Assembly (NCBI GenBank): GCA_934772525.1
Contig: CAKVMI010000005.1
Coordinates: forward strand, 62,001 to 126,000
Origin: an uncultured Clostridia bacterium
GTDB taxonomy: Bacteria > Bacillota > Clostridia > Christensenellales > UBA1242
DNA length: 64,000 nucleotides
Direction: 5' to 3'
The notes beneath the pieces are model-generated. The model saw only the letters and a list, made by a program, of their open reading frames with translations, was not told the origin of the DNA and made no database searches. Of this stretch, positions 27,634-35,310 are shown in pieces. The position numbers and the translations under genes are program-made. Positions within the stretch are counted from its first letter, which is position 1. Every line of letters begins with the position of its first letter.

Positions 27634-28437
27634 ATGAAGAAAAGATTGGATGTTATTTTAACCGAGCGTGGACTATTTGAAAGTCGCTCAAAAGCAGTTA
27701 TGGCAATAAACGCTAATATAGTAAGCGTTGGTGGTAAAATTATTGCCAAACCAAGTGAAAAAGTAGAAGAAGATGCCGAAATTAAAATAGTTGGAGAAAC
27801 CTTAAAGTATGTGTCACGTGGTGGGCTAAAACTAGAAGGTGCAATAAAAGAGTTTGGGCTAAACCTTAAAGGTAAAACGGTTTTAGATATGGGTTCAAGT
27901 ACGGGCGGGTTTACCGATTGTGCTTTGCAAAATGGTGCAAAAAAGGTTATTGCTGTAGATGTTGGTTCTAATCAGTTGGCGGATAAACTAAGAAAGGATA
28001 GTAGGGTAGAATGTTTTGAAAATACCGATGTTAAAAGTTTAAGTAAGTCCGTATTTAACAAGGTAGATTTAATAGTTGCCGACATTTCATTTGTGAGTAT
28101 AGTAAAGATTATGGCAGGCATAGTAGATAAAATAGATACACAACAAATTATGCTACTAATAAAACCTCAGTTTGAATGCGGATTAGAAGTTGCAAAAAAG
28201 TGCAAGGGAGTAATAAAAAGTGAAGAACTTTCGCTTAAAATTGCAAAGGACACAATTAGTCAATTAGAAACCCTTGGGCTATCTCTCCAAGGGTTTGCAC
28301 CTTCTCCAATAACAGGCGGTGACGGCAACCACGAATATATAACACTATTCCAGCTAAAAATGCCAAAACGAATATATCAGAAGACAAAAATAACGACTAG
28401 TTATATGTTTTTAAAGAACCAACAAAAGGGGATGTGA
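27634..28437 (+). CDS. tlyA: TlyA-family rRNA 2'-O-methyltransferase
   Basis: 267 residues. An N-terminal S4 RNA-binding domain (MKKRLDVILTERGLFESRSK, ~1-60) precedes a FtsJ-like Rossmann domain with SAM motif VLDMGSSTGGFTDCAL (~87-102) and the catalytic lysine segments (KYVSRGGLKLE; LIKPQFE). TlyA proteins methylate 16S and/or 23S rRNA; the name haemolysin A is historical. The C-terminus runs ~20 residues beyond the family end (KRIYQKTKITTSYMF). No Shine-Dalgarno sequence precedes the ATG, consistent with a leaderless transcript. Its stop overlaps the next gene's translation-initiation region. Confidence 0.93.
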   Translation: MKKRLDVILTERGLFESRSKAVMAINANIVSVGGKIIAKPSEKVEEDAEIKIVGETLKYVSRGGLKLEGAIKEFGLNLKGKTVLDMGSSTGGFTDCALQNGAKKVIAVDVGSNQLADKLRKDSRVECFENTDVKSLSKSVFNKVDLIVADISFVSIVKIMAGIVDKIDTQQIMLLIKPQFECGLEVAKKCKGVIKSEELSLKIAKDTISQLETLGLSLQGFAPSPITGGDGNHEYITLFQLKMPKRIYQKTKITTSYMFLKNQQKGM

Positions 28438-28439
28438 CG

Positions 28440-29432
28440 ATGAATCATGAAAAGCGACAATTAGTTAAAATATTAGAAGAAATTTGCAAAGAAAATCATT
28501 GCGATTTTGTTAGCTTTTCGGATGATTGGATATTGCAGATAAAAGCAAAAGAAAAACCCGACTATATAGTTATTGGTCACAAGTTTCCAAATAATAATGC
28601 GTCAGTTAGCAAACTTTGTGATGATAAGTCTGCCCTTTCTGCAATTTTAGAATCAAAAAAAATTCCATGCGTTCCGCACATTTATTTTGAAGGACCAAAA
28701 AGCTCAATGGTAGGTGATGAGGGTATTTATGGTAAACTTTTTGATATGTTTGATAGATATGGAAGTTTGGTTTGTAAAACAAATAGTGGGAGTGGTGGAA
28801 ACAGTGTTTTCTTATGTAAAACAAGAAAACAACTTGAATCGGCAACTTTTGATATACTAAGATCTTCTAGGGGTATGGCGGTTTCACCAAAAATAGATAT
28901 AAAAAACGAATATCGTATTATCGTTGAGAATAATAGGGCTTTGCTAGTTTACAGTAAGGAACGACCACATGTAATTGGGGATGGTAAATCTACTATCGGA
29001 GACCTTATGAAGACTATTGATAAAGTGAATAAATCTGATGAAATGCCAAACATAGATTATGAAAGCATCCCAGCACTTGGCGAAAAGGTAACAGTTGCAT
29101 GGAAACATAATTTAGGGCAAGGTTCTTTGCCTATCTTAATAGAAGATCAAAATGAAATCTATAAACTTTCCAAGTTTGCGTTAAAATCGGCAAAGGCACT
29201 AGGGTTGCAGTTTGCTTCTATAGATATTGTAAGAGATAGTAACGATAACTACATGATTTTAGAGATTAATAGTGGCGTTATGATGGAAAATTTTTCAAAG
29301 CTTGGAGAAGACTATTACAAAACAGCAAAACATATTTACGAAAGAGCAATATATGATTTTTGGGGTTCAAAAAGAAGATTTAAGAAGAATATTTACGAAC
29401 AAATATCGGAGAAAATAGTCAAAGGAGAATAA
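28440..29432 (+). CDS. ATP-grasp ligase, cyanophycin-synthetase/RimK-like (first of a pair)
   Basis: 330 residues from ATG 28440, which sits 8 nt after AAAGGGG; a GTG 6 nt upstream would be too close. Features of the ATP-grasp fold: substrate-side DKSALSAILESKKIPCVPH (~65), ATP-binding lysine in LVCKTNSGSGGNSVFL (~115), the RPHVIGDGKSTIGDLM loop (~180) typical of cyanophycin-synthetase relatives, and metal-binding acidic residues in SIDIVRDS ... MILEINSGV (~262-282). Such enzymes join a carboxylate, via acyl phosphate, to an amine or thiol. The substrate is unknown. It is followed after two bases by a second ATP-grasp gene. Confidence 0.82.
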   Translation: MNHEKRQLVKILEEICKENHCDFVSFSDDWILQIKAKEKPDYIVIGHKFPNNNASVSKLCDDKSALSAILESKKIPCVPHIYFEGPKSSMVGDEGIYGKLFDMFDRYGSLVCKTNSGSGGNSVFLCKTRKQLESATFDILRSSRGMAVSPKIDIKNEYRIIVENNRALLVYSKERPHVIGDGKSTIGDLMKTIDKVNKSDEMPNIDYESIPALGEKVTVAWKHNLGQGSLPILIEDQNEIYKLSKFALKSAKALGLQFASIDIVRDSNDNYMILEINSGVMMENFSKLGEDYYKTAKHIYERAIYDFWGSKRRFKKNIYEQISEKIVKGE

Positions 29433-29434
29433 TT

Positions 29435-30496
29435 TTGGAAAAAACAAGTTATGGAAATTACGCTTTGCCTGTAATTATAAAACTTGCAGAGAAATACAAT
29501 GTAGAGTATTTATTAAACGATACTTATACTGGTAAATGCTTGATACTAATGTTTGATAAACAAAATGTTGCGTTGTGGGATTTTCCGTTTAACATTAACC
29601 ATTCAGCGTCTATAAAGGTATGTACAAATAAAGATATTTGCACATCATTTTTAAAAAGACTTGGATACAAGGTACCTATTTCTGAAAATTTCACTAGGCG
29701 TTCTACCGAGCAAAATAGCGACCTAATTCCGCTAATGTATGAATTTTTGGGAAATCTTTCAAGTTATAATATTGATTATCCGCTTATATTGAAGCCGTCA
29801 AATCTTTCGCAGGGGACGGGAATTGTAAAATTAAGCAATTTTGAAGATGCAAAAAAGGCAGTTCAACACTTAAATGACTACAAGACTAAAACTTTTATTA
29901 TTCAGGAATTTATTAAAGGAAATGATTTTAGAATAGTTGTTTTAAATGGAGAAGTAATTCAAGCATACGAAAGAGTTCCGTTTAGCATAACAGGAAACGG
30001 AACAGATAGTGTTAAAGATTTAGTATCCAAAAAAATAGAGCAGTTTAAAGCAGATGATAGAGATAAGCCGGTAGATATAAACGATGAAAGGCTTTGGAAA
30101 TGTGTTGCTGGGGCAGGGCTAAAGCCAACCGATATTTTGGAATATGGTAAAACTATAAAGTTGCAAGATATAGCAAACCTTTCGCTTGGTGGAACAAGTA
30201 AAGATTGCACAAATACAATAACAGGGTACTTCAAAAACCTTTCAGCAAATATAGCAAAAAGTTTGGGACTGGAACTTTGTGGTATTGATATCTTGGCGGA
30301 TAGTATTTCTGACCCACAAAAGACAGACTATCGCATTTTGGAAGTTAATAGCGCACCAGGCCTAGACAATTATTTATACAGCGACCTTAAAAAACAAGAT
30401 GTTTATGTTGAGTCATTATATGAAAAGATTTTTGTATATCTTTTAAATAAGTATTCATCTCATAAAACTATAGAAGATTCCGAAGAAAAAGAATAA
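29435..30496 (+). CDS. ATP-grasp ligase (second of a pair)
   Basis: 353 residues, TTG start preceded by AAAGGAGA at 7 nt. The same fold is visible: LILKPSNLSQGTGIVKL (~125, ATP lysine), FIIQEFIKGNDFRIVVL (~150), SITGNGTDSVKDLV loop (~188), GIDILAD ... RILEVNSAPG (~285-312, metal ligands). It is clearly homologous to, but well diverged from, its upstream neighbour, and translation is coupled. A two-ligase pair suggests sequential addition of residues to one acceptor or a short peptide polymer. No peptide precursor, transporter or acetyltransferase is adjacent. The transcript has no clear terminator of its own. Confidence 0.8.
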   Translation: MEKTSYGNYALPVIIKLAEKYNVEYLLNDTYTGKCLILMFDKQNVALWDFPFNINHSASIKVCTNKDICTSFLKRLGYKVPISENFTRRSTEQNSDLIPLMYEFLGNLSSYNIDYPLILKPSNLSQGTGIVKLSNFEDAKKAVQHLNDYKTKTFIIQEFIKGNDFRIVVLNGEVIQAYERVPFSITGNGTDSVKDLVSKKIEQFKADDRDKPVDINDERLWKCVAGAGLKPTDILEYGKTIKLQDIANLSLGGTSKDCTNTITGYFKNLSANIAKSLGLELCGIDILADSISDPQKTDYRILEVNSAPGLDNYLYSDLKKQDVYVESLYEKIFVYLLNKYSSHKTIEDSEEKE

Positions 30497-30540
30497 CGGG
30501 CTTTGAACCAATAATAATATAATAAATTAATCAAGTAAAA

Positions 30541-30578
30541 TTTTTTACAAAGAAAAGAAAAGTCAAATATTGGCTTTT
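30541..30578 (-). terminator. tRNA-Gly terminator
   Basis: An 8-bp stem (30558-30565 with 30571-30578, one G-U pair); on the minus strand it is followed by a C/T-rich tract. Begins 13 nt after the tRNA 3' end. Confidence 0.55.
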
Positions 30579-30590
30579 CTTTTTGCTTTT

Positions 30591-30664
30591 TGGAGCGGAT
30601 GATGGGAATCGAACCCACGCTATAAGCTTGGGAAGCTCATGTTCTGCCATTAAACTACATCCGC
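30591..30664 (-). tRNA. tRNA-Gly(UCC)
   Basis: 74 nt on the minus strand with encoded CCA. Acceptor arms GCGGATG and CATCCGC pair fully; D-loop AATGGCAG, anticodon loop CTTCCCA giving anticodon UCC, and T-arm GTGGGTTCGATTCCCAT are all standard. Confidence 0.97.
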
Positions 30665-30684
30665 ATTTAAGGAAATATATGTTT

Positions 30685-30713
30685 AGTATAGCACAAGGTT
30701 TTGTATTTTGCAA
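30685..30713 (-). promoter_or_regulatory. tRNA-Gly promoter
   Basis: Minus-strand TTGCAA (30708-30713), 17-bp spacer, TATACT (30685-30690), about 20 nt before the mature tRNA 5' end. Confidence 0.75.
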
Positions 30714-30983
30714 ACGAAAGTATAAGATATGTCAATTTGGTAGGGGGTGGGTTTAATAAATAAATTATTATGTTTCAGTTCGTTGTAGTGTAGTCTTTCT
30801 ATTTTGATAAAGTGAAATTAGTTTACTTTGAATAAATCTTTAATCGGTTTATGGGGTAGGGAAGGCTATCAAAAGGTGTAAAATGGCTTAAATTCGCGGT
30901 AAAACTGCTGGTGTTTTATAAGGCTTGATTAATTAGTCTTTCAATTGTTGCTGTGGGCTTTTTAGGGTAAAAGGTGTGCCGAT
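30714..30983. other. Intergenic spacer without identified genes
   Basis: About 270 bases between the divergent tRNA promoter and the promoter of the 155-residue protein gene. GT-rich on the plus strand (for example GGTAGGGGGTGGG near 30739). I see no ORF with a ribosome site and no stable hairpin. Confidence 0.45.
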
Positions 30984-31013
30984 TTGACAAATGTTTTTTT
31001 TATGTGGTATAAT
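30984..31013 (+). promoter_or_regulatory. Strong promoter of the 155-residue protein gene
   Basis: Consensus TTGACA (30984-30989) and consensus TATAAT (31008-31013) with an 18-bp spacer and extended TGG; one of the closest matches to consensus in the window outside the ribosomal operons. Confidence 0.85.
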
Positions 31014-31020
31014 AGTGTCG

Positions 31021-31089
31021 GTGTTTTAAAATAAATTTTTCTATTAAAACACTACACATATTGATTTTGCACTTGTCTAGCAAAATCAA
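31021..31089 (+). other. Two-hairpin 5' leader
   Basis: Hairpin 1 pairs 31021-31029 with 31044-31052 (9 bp) right at the predicted 5' end. Hairpin 2 pairs 31061-31070 with 31080-31089 (10 bp, 9-nt loop) and ends 3 nt before the AGGAGA ribosome site. Neither is followed by a T run, so they are not terminators; mRNA protection or translational control is likely. Confidence 0.6.
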
Positions 31090-31105
31090 CATAGGAGAAC
31101 TTTTT

Positions 31106-31573
31106 ATGGACAAAAGTTTTGAGACTTCCCCCAATTCGGTGGACGGTCGAGAAATGAATGGAGTAAAAAGCTTTCTGTTAGATATAAGAAATAAATTAAA
31201 GGAGAAGAGTACAGAGGTTCGATTAAGATTAATTCCCTTTACAAACTTTACCTTTTTGGAAGAGGAAAGAGAGGGCGTGGTTGTTTGTAGCGGTGTTGAG
31301 TTTTTGGACTACATGAAGGGAACAAGGTACAAACCCCAAAACGCAAAAGAATTTTTTTGCTGTATGTATGGGCTAAACGAAAGTTGCAAAAACAGCATTA
31401 AGCGTCACGGCGATTATTTTAGAGAAAAAATTATTAGTCAAGCACAACACAACGGCTGGAATATGACTGATACGCAAATCGCACTAGATTTAGCACTTTC
31501 TCAAATAGAAAAAACCAATAAAAATAATCAATCTAACAGCGAAAGTTTTAACTCCGAAGAAGAAAAAGAGTAA
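31106..31573 (+). CDS. Uncharacterised 155-residue soluble protein
   Basis: The start ATG 31106 follows ATAGGAGAA; an in-frame TTG at 31061 lies inside the leader hairpin and is rejected. I do not recognise the family. Visible: a basic amphipathic helix near 20-40 (SFLLDIRNKLKEKSTEVR), a central segment with CCMYGLNESC, a segment HGDYFREKIISQAQHNGW, and a low-complexity acidic, Asn/Ser-rich tail ending EEEKE. No signal peptide or membrane helix. It is monocistronic with a near-consensus promoter, a structured leader and a strong terminator, which suggests high, regulated expression. Confidence 0.7.
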   Translation: MDKSFETSPNSVDGREMNGVKSFLLDIRNKLKEKSTEVRLRLIPFTNFTFLEEEREGVVVCSGVEFLDYMKGTRYKPQNAKEFFCCMYGLNESCKNSIKRHGDYFREKIISQAQHNGWNMTDTQIALDLALSQIEKTNKNNQSNSESFNSEEEKE

Positions 31574-31579
31574 CAACGG

Positions 31580-31612
31580 AACTCATTTCAACATTTGTTG
31601 AAGTGAGTTTTT
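31580..31612 (+). terminator. Terminator of the 155-residue protein gene
   Basis: 13-bp stem (31580-31592 with 31597-31609, one G-U pair), 4-nt loop, T run; 6 nt after the stop codon. Confidence 0.93.
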
Positions 31613-31735
31613 TATTTGCAAACAACCATTGTAATATTTTTATCTTAATAAATGTGCTTATTATAAACAACTTTTTTGTTGTATGGTAAAGAGTAAAATA
31701 AAGATAAATATTTGCTAGCAATTTTTAGATTTGTG

Positions 31736-31744
31736 TGATATAAT
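31736..31744 (+). promoter_or_regulatory. Extended -10 promoter of the GreA-family gene
   Basis: TGA followed by consensus TATAAT (31739-31744); no acceptable -35 at 16-18 bp, so it relies on the extended -10. Confidence 0.5.
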
Positions 31745-31774
31745 ATTGACCTAAATTATGTAGGGGAATATGCT

Positions 31775-32278
31775 ATGTTTAATGAATTAACTGAAGTAGA
31801 TATTAAAAAAATGCAAGAAGAAATAGATTATAGGGATACTACTCTTCGTGCCGAGCTTATTGCAAATTTGAAAGATGCAAGGGAGTTGGGTGACTTAAGT
31901 GAAAATGCCGAATACCATATTGCAAAGCGTGAAAAAAATAGAAATGAGAGTCGTATAAGATATTTAAAAAATATGATTAGAACGGCAAAAATAATAACAA
32001 CTAATTCAAATGCCAATGAAGTTGGTATTTTTGATAAAGTTGATTTATATTTTGAAGATGATGACGAAACTCAAACCTATATGATTTCTACAACACTTCG
32101 ACGAAACCCCGACGCTAACATTATTAGTAAGGAATGCCCATTGGGTAAGGCAATTATGGGGAAGGGTGTTGGTGATAGATGTTATGTTTCGGTGAATGAA
32201 GATGTTGGCTATTATGTGGTAATAAAGAAGATTGAAAAGGGCAAAGACGATGATAGTTTGCCAATAACAAAATATTAA
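31775..32278 (+). CDS. GreA/GreB-family transcription elongation factor
   Basis: 167 residues. The N-terminal coiled coil carries the tip motif ARELGDLSENAEYHIAKREK (~35-55), with the acidic D-x-x-E-N-x-E pair that chelates Mg2+ in the RNA polymerase secondary channel to stimulate cleavage of backtracked RNA. The C-terminal FKBP-like globule is recognisable (LGKAIMGKGVGDRCYV). It is slightly longer than GreA (~158) because of an acidic insertion (YFEDDDETQTY) in the first globular strands. This could be the sole GreA or a paralogue. Monocistronic. Confidence 0.9.
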   Translation: MFNELTEVDIKKMQEEIDYRDTTLRAELIANLKDARELGDLSENAEYHIAKREKNRNESRIRYLKNMIRTAKIITTNSNANEVGIFDKVDLYFEDDDETQTYMISTTLRRNPDANIISKECPLGKAIMGKGVGDRCYVSVNEDVGYYVVIKKIEKGKDDDSLPITKY

Positions 32279-32376
32279 GAGTTTAGCCCCATAAAATTTA
32301 ACAAGTATGGTTAAAAACCTATAAAAGCAATTAAACTCAAATTAAATACACTATTACGAAAATTTTTATCTGAACT

Positions 32377-32411
32377 AAAAATAGCCAAACATAATTTGTT
32401 TGGCTATTTTT
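32377..32411. terminator. Bidirectional terminator
   Basis: Perfect 15-bp stem (32377-32391 with 32397-32411) and 5-nt loop, flanked by A and T tracts; its last base overlaps the minus-strand gene's stop codon. Confidence 0.93.
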
Positions 32412-32962
32412 TATAACTCGTTATTTTCTTCCTCTTCGTTAGGATACATATCTTGATTTACAAAGGCGGTTGCGTATGTGCCGGTAATGGTGGCACCAAG
32501 CGTTGATAGTATGGCAGTTCTTTCGGCGTTTTCCAATCTTTCGTTAATATTGTTGTATAAACTCTCCGAAAAGTCTTTCTTTTGTTTTAGTGCATCTATT
32601 TTACCTTTGTCATAAATAGGAGAAAGTTCAATTTTGAATTCGTCCATATGAGATAGTATATAACTTTTACTTTCATTATTAATTAGGTTTTGCACGGCAT
32701 CTTTTCTTACATCTATTGGTTTTGTTGGGTCTTTTGCAATTTGTGAATACAATTTTTTTCTATAACTACATTCATCAGATTGTTTGTATACCTCAACAAT
32801 GTAATTGTTTAGGTCATGCTCTGCTTTTTTCATATCTGCTTTAAAGTCAGAGGCTTCGCCTCGCATATGCTTAATGCCAATTGCAGATACCAGTCCGGCG
32901 CAGGTTAAAAGAATGGTTGTTCCGCCCAAAAATAATTTTATAATATCATGTGTACCATTCAT
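32411..32962 (-). CDS. Uncharacterised protein with terminal hydrophobic segments
   Basis: 183 residues, start preceded by AAGGAGAA. An N-terminal membrane segment (LFLGGTTILLTCAGLVSAIG, ~10-29) and a weaker C-terminal one (AILSTLGATITGTYATAF, ~150-167) flank a charged, helical middle region rich in Lys, Glu and Asp (~35-145) with coiled-coil character. This hairpin-like layout resembles phage or cell-envelope accessory proteins but I recognise no family. Monocistronic with a good promoter and a shared terminator. Confidence 0.65.
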   Translation of the reverse strand: MNGTHDIIKLFLGGTTILLTCAGLVSAIGIKHMRGEASDFKADMKKAEHDLNNYIVEVYKQSDECSYRKKLYSQIAKDPTKPIDVRKDAVQNLINNESKSYILSHMDEFKIELSPIYDKGKIDALKQKKDFSESLYNNINERLENAERTAILSTLGATITGTYATAFVNQDMYPNEEEENNEL

Positions 32963-32988
32963 TTGTTATTCTCCTTAAACCGTCAATT

Positions 32989-33016
32989 AGTATATCACTA
33001 CAAGGTAAAATGTCAA
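32989..33016 (-). promoter_or_regulatory. Promoter of the 183-residue protein gene
   Basis: Minus-strand consensus TTGACA (33011-33016), 16-bp spacer, TATACT (32989-32994). Confidence 0.7.
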
Positions 33017-33210
33017 TAGGTAAAATTAAATTATTATAAAATTTTTCTTTAAGTATATATAAACAAAAAGAATGGAAAGCGGAGGCAGATTTTATGTCAA
33101 ATTGTTTGTACATTTTGCACAAAATTTTGAAAAAATTCGGCAAAAGTCTAGAAAATTTGCGGGTTTGGGCAAAAACCCCCGAAAAAGTTAGATTTTTTTT
33201 GGAAAAACTC

Positions 33211-33239
33211 TTGACACGGAGCCGTGTGTTTAGTATAAT
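33211..33239 (+). promoter_or_regulatory. S10-spc-alpha superoperon promoter
   Basis: Perfect consensus: TTGACA (33211-33216), 17-bp spacer, TATAAT (33234-33239). The stretch from 33017 to 33210 upstream is AT-rich and holds no supported gene. Confidence 0.92.
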
Positions 33240-33246
33240 GTTGCAC

Positions 33247-33416
33247 GATGCATTATGGGATGATGCGGAAGGTTACTCACTATGGGTTTCCAAAAGAGAT
33301 AACTTTCGCTGACAATAGCGCCAAGTAATAGGTGCGACAAATTATTCATCTTAGTAACCAATCTGTTTTGCATCCAGAAAGGTGAGTTAATTTGGGAAAT
33401 AAAAAAGGAGAAGAAA
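33247..33416 (+). other. Structured leader of the S10 operon
   Basis: About 170 nt from the predicted start to the rpsJ ATG. A long-range 7-bp helix closes GGTTACT (33271-33277) with AGTAACC (33353-33359) around an inner GCGCC/GGTGC hairpin (33318-33335). No T run follows, so control by translation or by ribosomal-protein binding is more likely than simple termination; the regulator is unknown. Confidence 0.5.
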
Positions 33417-33725
33417 ATGGCTACACAAAAAATGAGAATTACTTTAAAAGCATTTGACCACAACCTAATCGACGCATCTTGCGAAAGAATTGTGGAAACT
33501 GCTAAAAAGGCTGGGGCTAAGGTTTCGGGACCTATTCCTATGCCAACTGAGAAAGAAGTTGTTACAATACTTCGTTCTCCACACAAACACAAAGATTCCC
33601 GAGAACAATTTGAAATAAGAACACATAAAAGACTTATTGATATCTACAATCCGTCTTCAAAGACTGTTGATTCACTAATGAAGATTGATTTGCCTAGTGG
33701 CGTTGATATCAAGATTAAGCTTTAA
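33417..33725 (+). CDS. rpsJ: Ribosomal protein S10 (NusE)
   Basis: 102 residues, standard length. MRITLKAFDHNLIDASCERI and the GPIPMPTEKEVVTILRSPH segment are conserved; S10 sits in the 30S head and doubles as NusE in antitermination. First gene of the superoperon; ribosome site AAAGGAGAAG. Confidence 0.98.
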   Translation: MATQKMRITLKAFDHNLIDASCERIVETAKKAGAKVSGPIPMPTEKEVVTILRSPHKHKDSREQFEIRTHKRLIDIYNPSSKTVDSLMKIDLPSGVDIKIKL

Positions 33726-33746
33726 TTATGGGCAGGAGGATGAAAC

Positions 33747-34370
33747 ATGAACGCAATATTAGGTAAAAAAGTAGGTATGTCTCAAATATTTACTAGCACT
33801 GGATTGGTTATTCCTGTAACCGTTGTTGAAGCAGGTCCTTGCTATGTATCTCAAAAGAAGACAGTTGAAAATGACGGATACAATGCAGTTCAACTTGCAT
33901 TCGTAGACGCAAAGCCATCTAGAGTTACCAAAGCCGAAGTTGGTCACTTAAAGAAGGCAAACATTACACCTAAGAAATATCTTAAAGAATTTGATATTGA
34001 TGGCTCTAACCTAGAAATAGGCGCAGAAATCAAGTGTGATGTATTTAAGGCTGGTGATATGGTTGATGTAACTGGTCAAACAAAAGGTCGTGGATTTACC
34101 GGTCCTATCCAAAGATGGAACCACTCACGTGGACCTATGAGTCACGGTTCTGGTTACCACAGAGGCGTTGGTTCTATGGGTTCTAGTGCAGACCCAAGCC
34201 ATGTATTCAAGAACAAGAAGATGGCTGGTCAATATGGTAACGAAAGAGTTACAATCCAAAATCTTGAAATTGCAAAAGTCGATGTAGAAAGAAATCTATT
34301 GCTTATTAAGGGTGCTATTCCTGGTGCTAATGGAAATCTTGTATTCGTTAAATCAGCCGTTAAAAAGTAA
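33747..34370 (+). CDS. rplC: Ribosomal protein L3
   Basis: 207 residues. The extended loop near the peptidyl-transferase centre reads NHSRGPMSHGSGYHRGVGSM. The usual HFHR is YHRG here, a mild variation. Early 50S assembly protein; GGAGG ribosome site, 21 nt after rpsJ. Confidence 0.98.
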   Translation: MNAILGKKVGMSQIFTSTGLVIPVTVVEAGPCYVSQKKTVENDGYNAVQLAFVDAKPSRVTKAEVGHLKKANITPKKYLKEFDIDGSNLEIGAEIKCDVFKAGDMVDVTGQTKGRGFTGPIQRWNHSRGPMSHGSGYHRGVGSMGSSADPSHVFKNKKMAGQYGNERVTIQNLEIAKVDVERNLLLIKGAIPGANGNLVFVKSAVKK

Positions 34371-34381
34371 GGAGATAAAAC

Positions 34382-35002
34382 ATGCAAACTAATGTATTAA
34401 ATATAAAAGGTGAAGTAGTTGGTAAAGTTGAACTTAACGATTCTGTATTTAAAGTTCCTTACAACGAAGCAGTAATCCACCAAGTAGTAGTTGCAACCCT
34501 TGCAAACAACCGTCAAGGAACTAAGAGCACTTTAACACGCTCAGAAGTTAGCGGTGGTGGAAGAAAACCATGGAGACAAAAGGGAACTGGTAACGCTCGT
34601 CAAGGTTCTACTCGTGCTCCACAATGGATAAAGGGTGGAGTTGTATTTGCTCCAAAGCCAAGAGATTTCTCTAAAAAGGTTAATAAGAAGGTTAAGGCAC
34701 TTGCATTTATGAGTGCTATATCAACCAGACTTGAAGAAGGTAACGTTATTGTTCTAGATGAACTAAATGTTGCCCCAAAGACCAAAGAGATGGCACAAGT
34801 ACTAGAAAATTTAAAGGTTAACAAGTCAGCAGTTATCGTAACCGAAGATGTTAACGAAAACGTTGTACTATCTGCTCGTAACCTTGAAAATATCGAAACC
34901 TCAACCGCAGACATCATTTCTACTTATGATATCGTTACAAACGAAAAGTTAATCATAACAAAGTCTGCTATTAAGAAATTAGAGGAGGCTTACAAGAACT
35001 AA
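34382..35002 (+). CDS. rplD: Ribosomal protein L4
   Basis: 206 residues. The exit-tunnel loop GGGRKPWRQKGTGNARQGS is intact, with the lysine and glycine positions where macrolide-resistance changes occur unaltered. Its stop codon overlaps the L23 start by one base (TAATG). Confidence 0.98.
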   Translation: MQTNVLNIKGEVVGKVELNDSVFKVPYNEAVIHQVVVATLANNRQGTKSTLTRSEVSGGGRKPWRQKGTGNARQGSTRAPQWIKGGVVFAPKPRDFSKKVNKKVKALAFMSAISTRLEEGNVIVLDELNVAPKTKEMAQVLENLKVNKSAVIVTEDVNENVVLSARNLENIETSTADIISTYDIVTNEKLIITKSAIKKLEEAYKN

Positions 35003-35292
35003 TGGTCAATCACGATTTAATTATTCGCCCAATACTAACCGAAAAAACTTATGCGGGCATTCAATCAAAAAGATATACATTTGAAGTTGCTCCAAAGGCT
35101 ACAAAAACTCAAGTTAGAGATGCAGTTGAAGCAATCTTCGGAGTTAAAGTTGAAAGTGTAAACATTGTTAATGTTCACGGAAAAATGAAAAGACAAGGCA
35201 GATTTGAAGGTCTTGCAGGAAACTACAAAAAGGCAATCGTTCAACTAACCGCTGACAGCAAATCAATCGCATTTTTTGATAGTTTAAGTTAA
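35002..35292 (+). CDS. rplW: Ribosomal protein L23
   Basis: 96 residues. Begins HDLIIRPILTEKTYAGIQ, the typical RP-x-x-TEK start; forms the main docking site for SRP and trigger factor at the tunnel exit. Ribosome site GAGGAG lies in the end of rplD, so translation is coupled. Confidence 0.98.
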   Translation: MVNHDLIIRPILTEKTYAGIQSKRYTFEVAPKATKTQVRDAVEAIFGVKVESVNIVNVHGKMKRQGRFEGLAGNYKKAIVQLTADSKSIAFFDSLS

Positions 35293-35310
35293 TAATAGAG
35301 GAGTAGAAAA

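Noticed and set aside
33094..33312. A 72-codon ATG frame with a good GGAGG site upstream of rpsJ
   Set aside because: It runs straight through the perfect-consensus rpsJ promoter and leader, has no promoter of its own, and its translation resembles nothing; the ribosome site is probably fortuitous.
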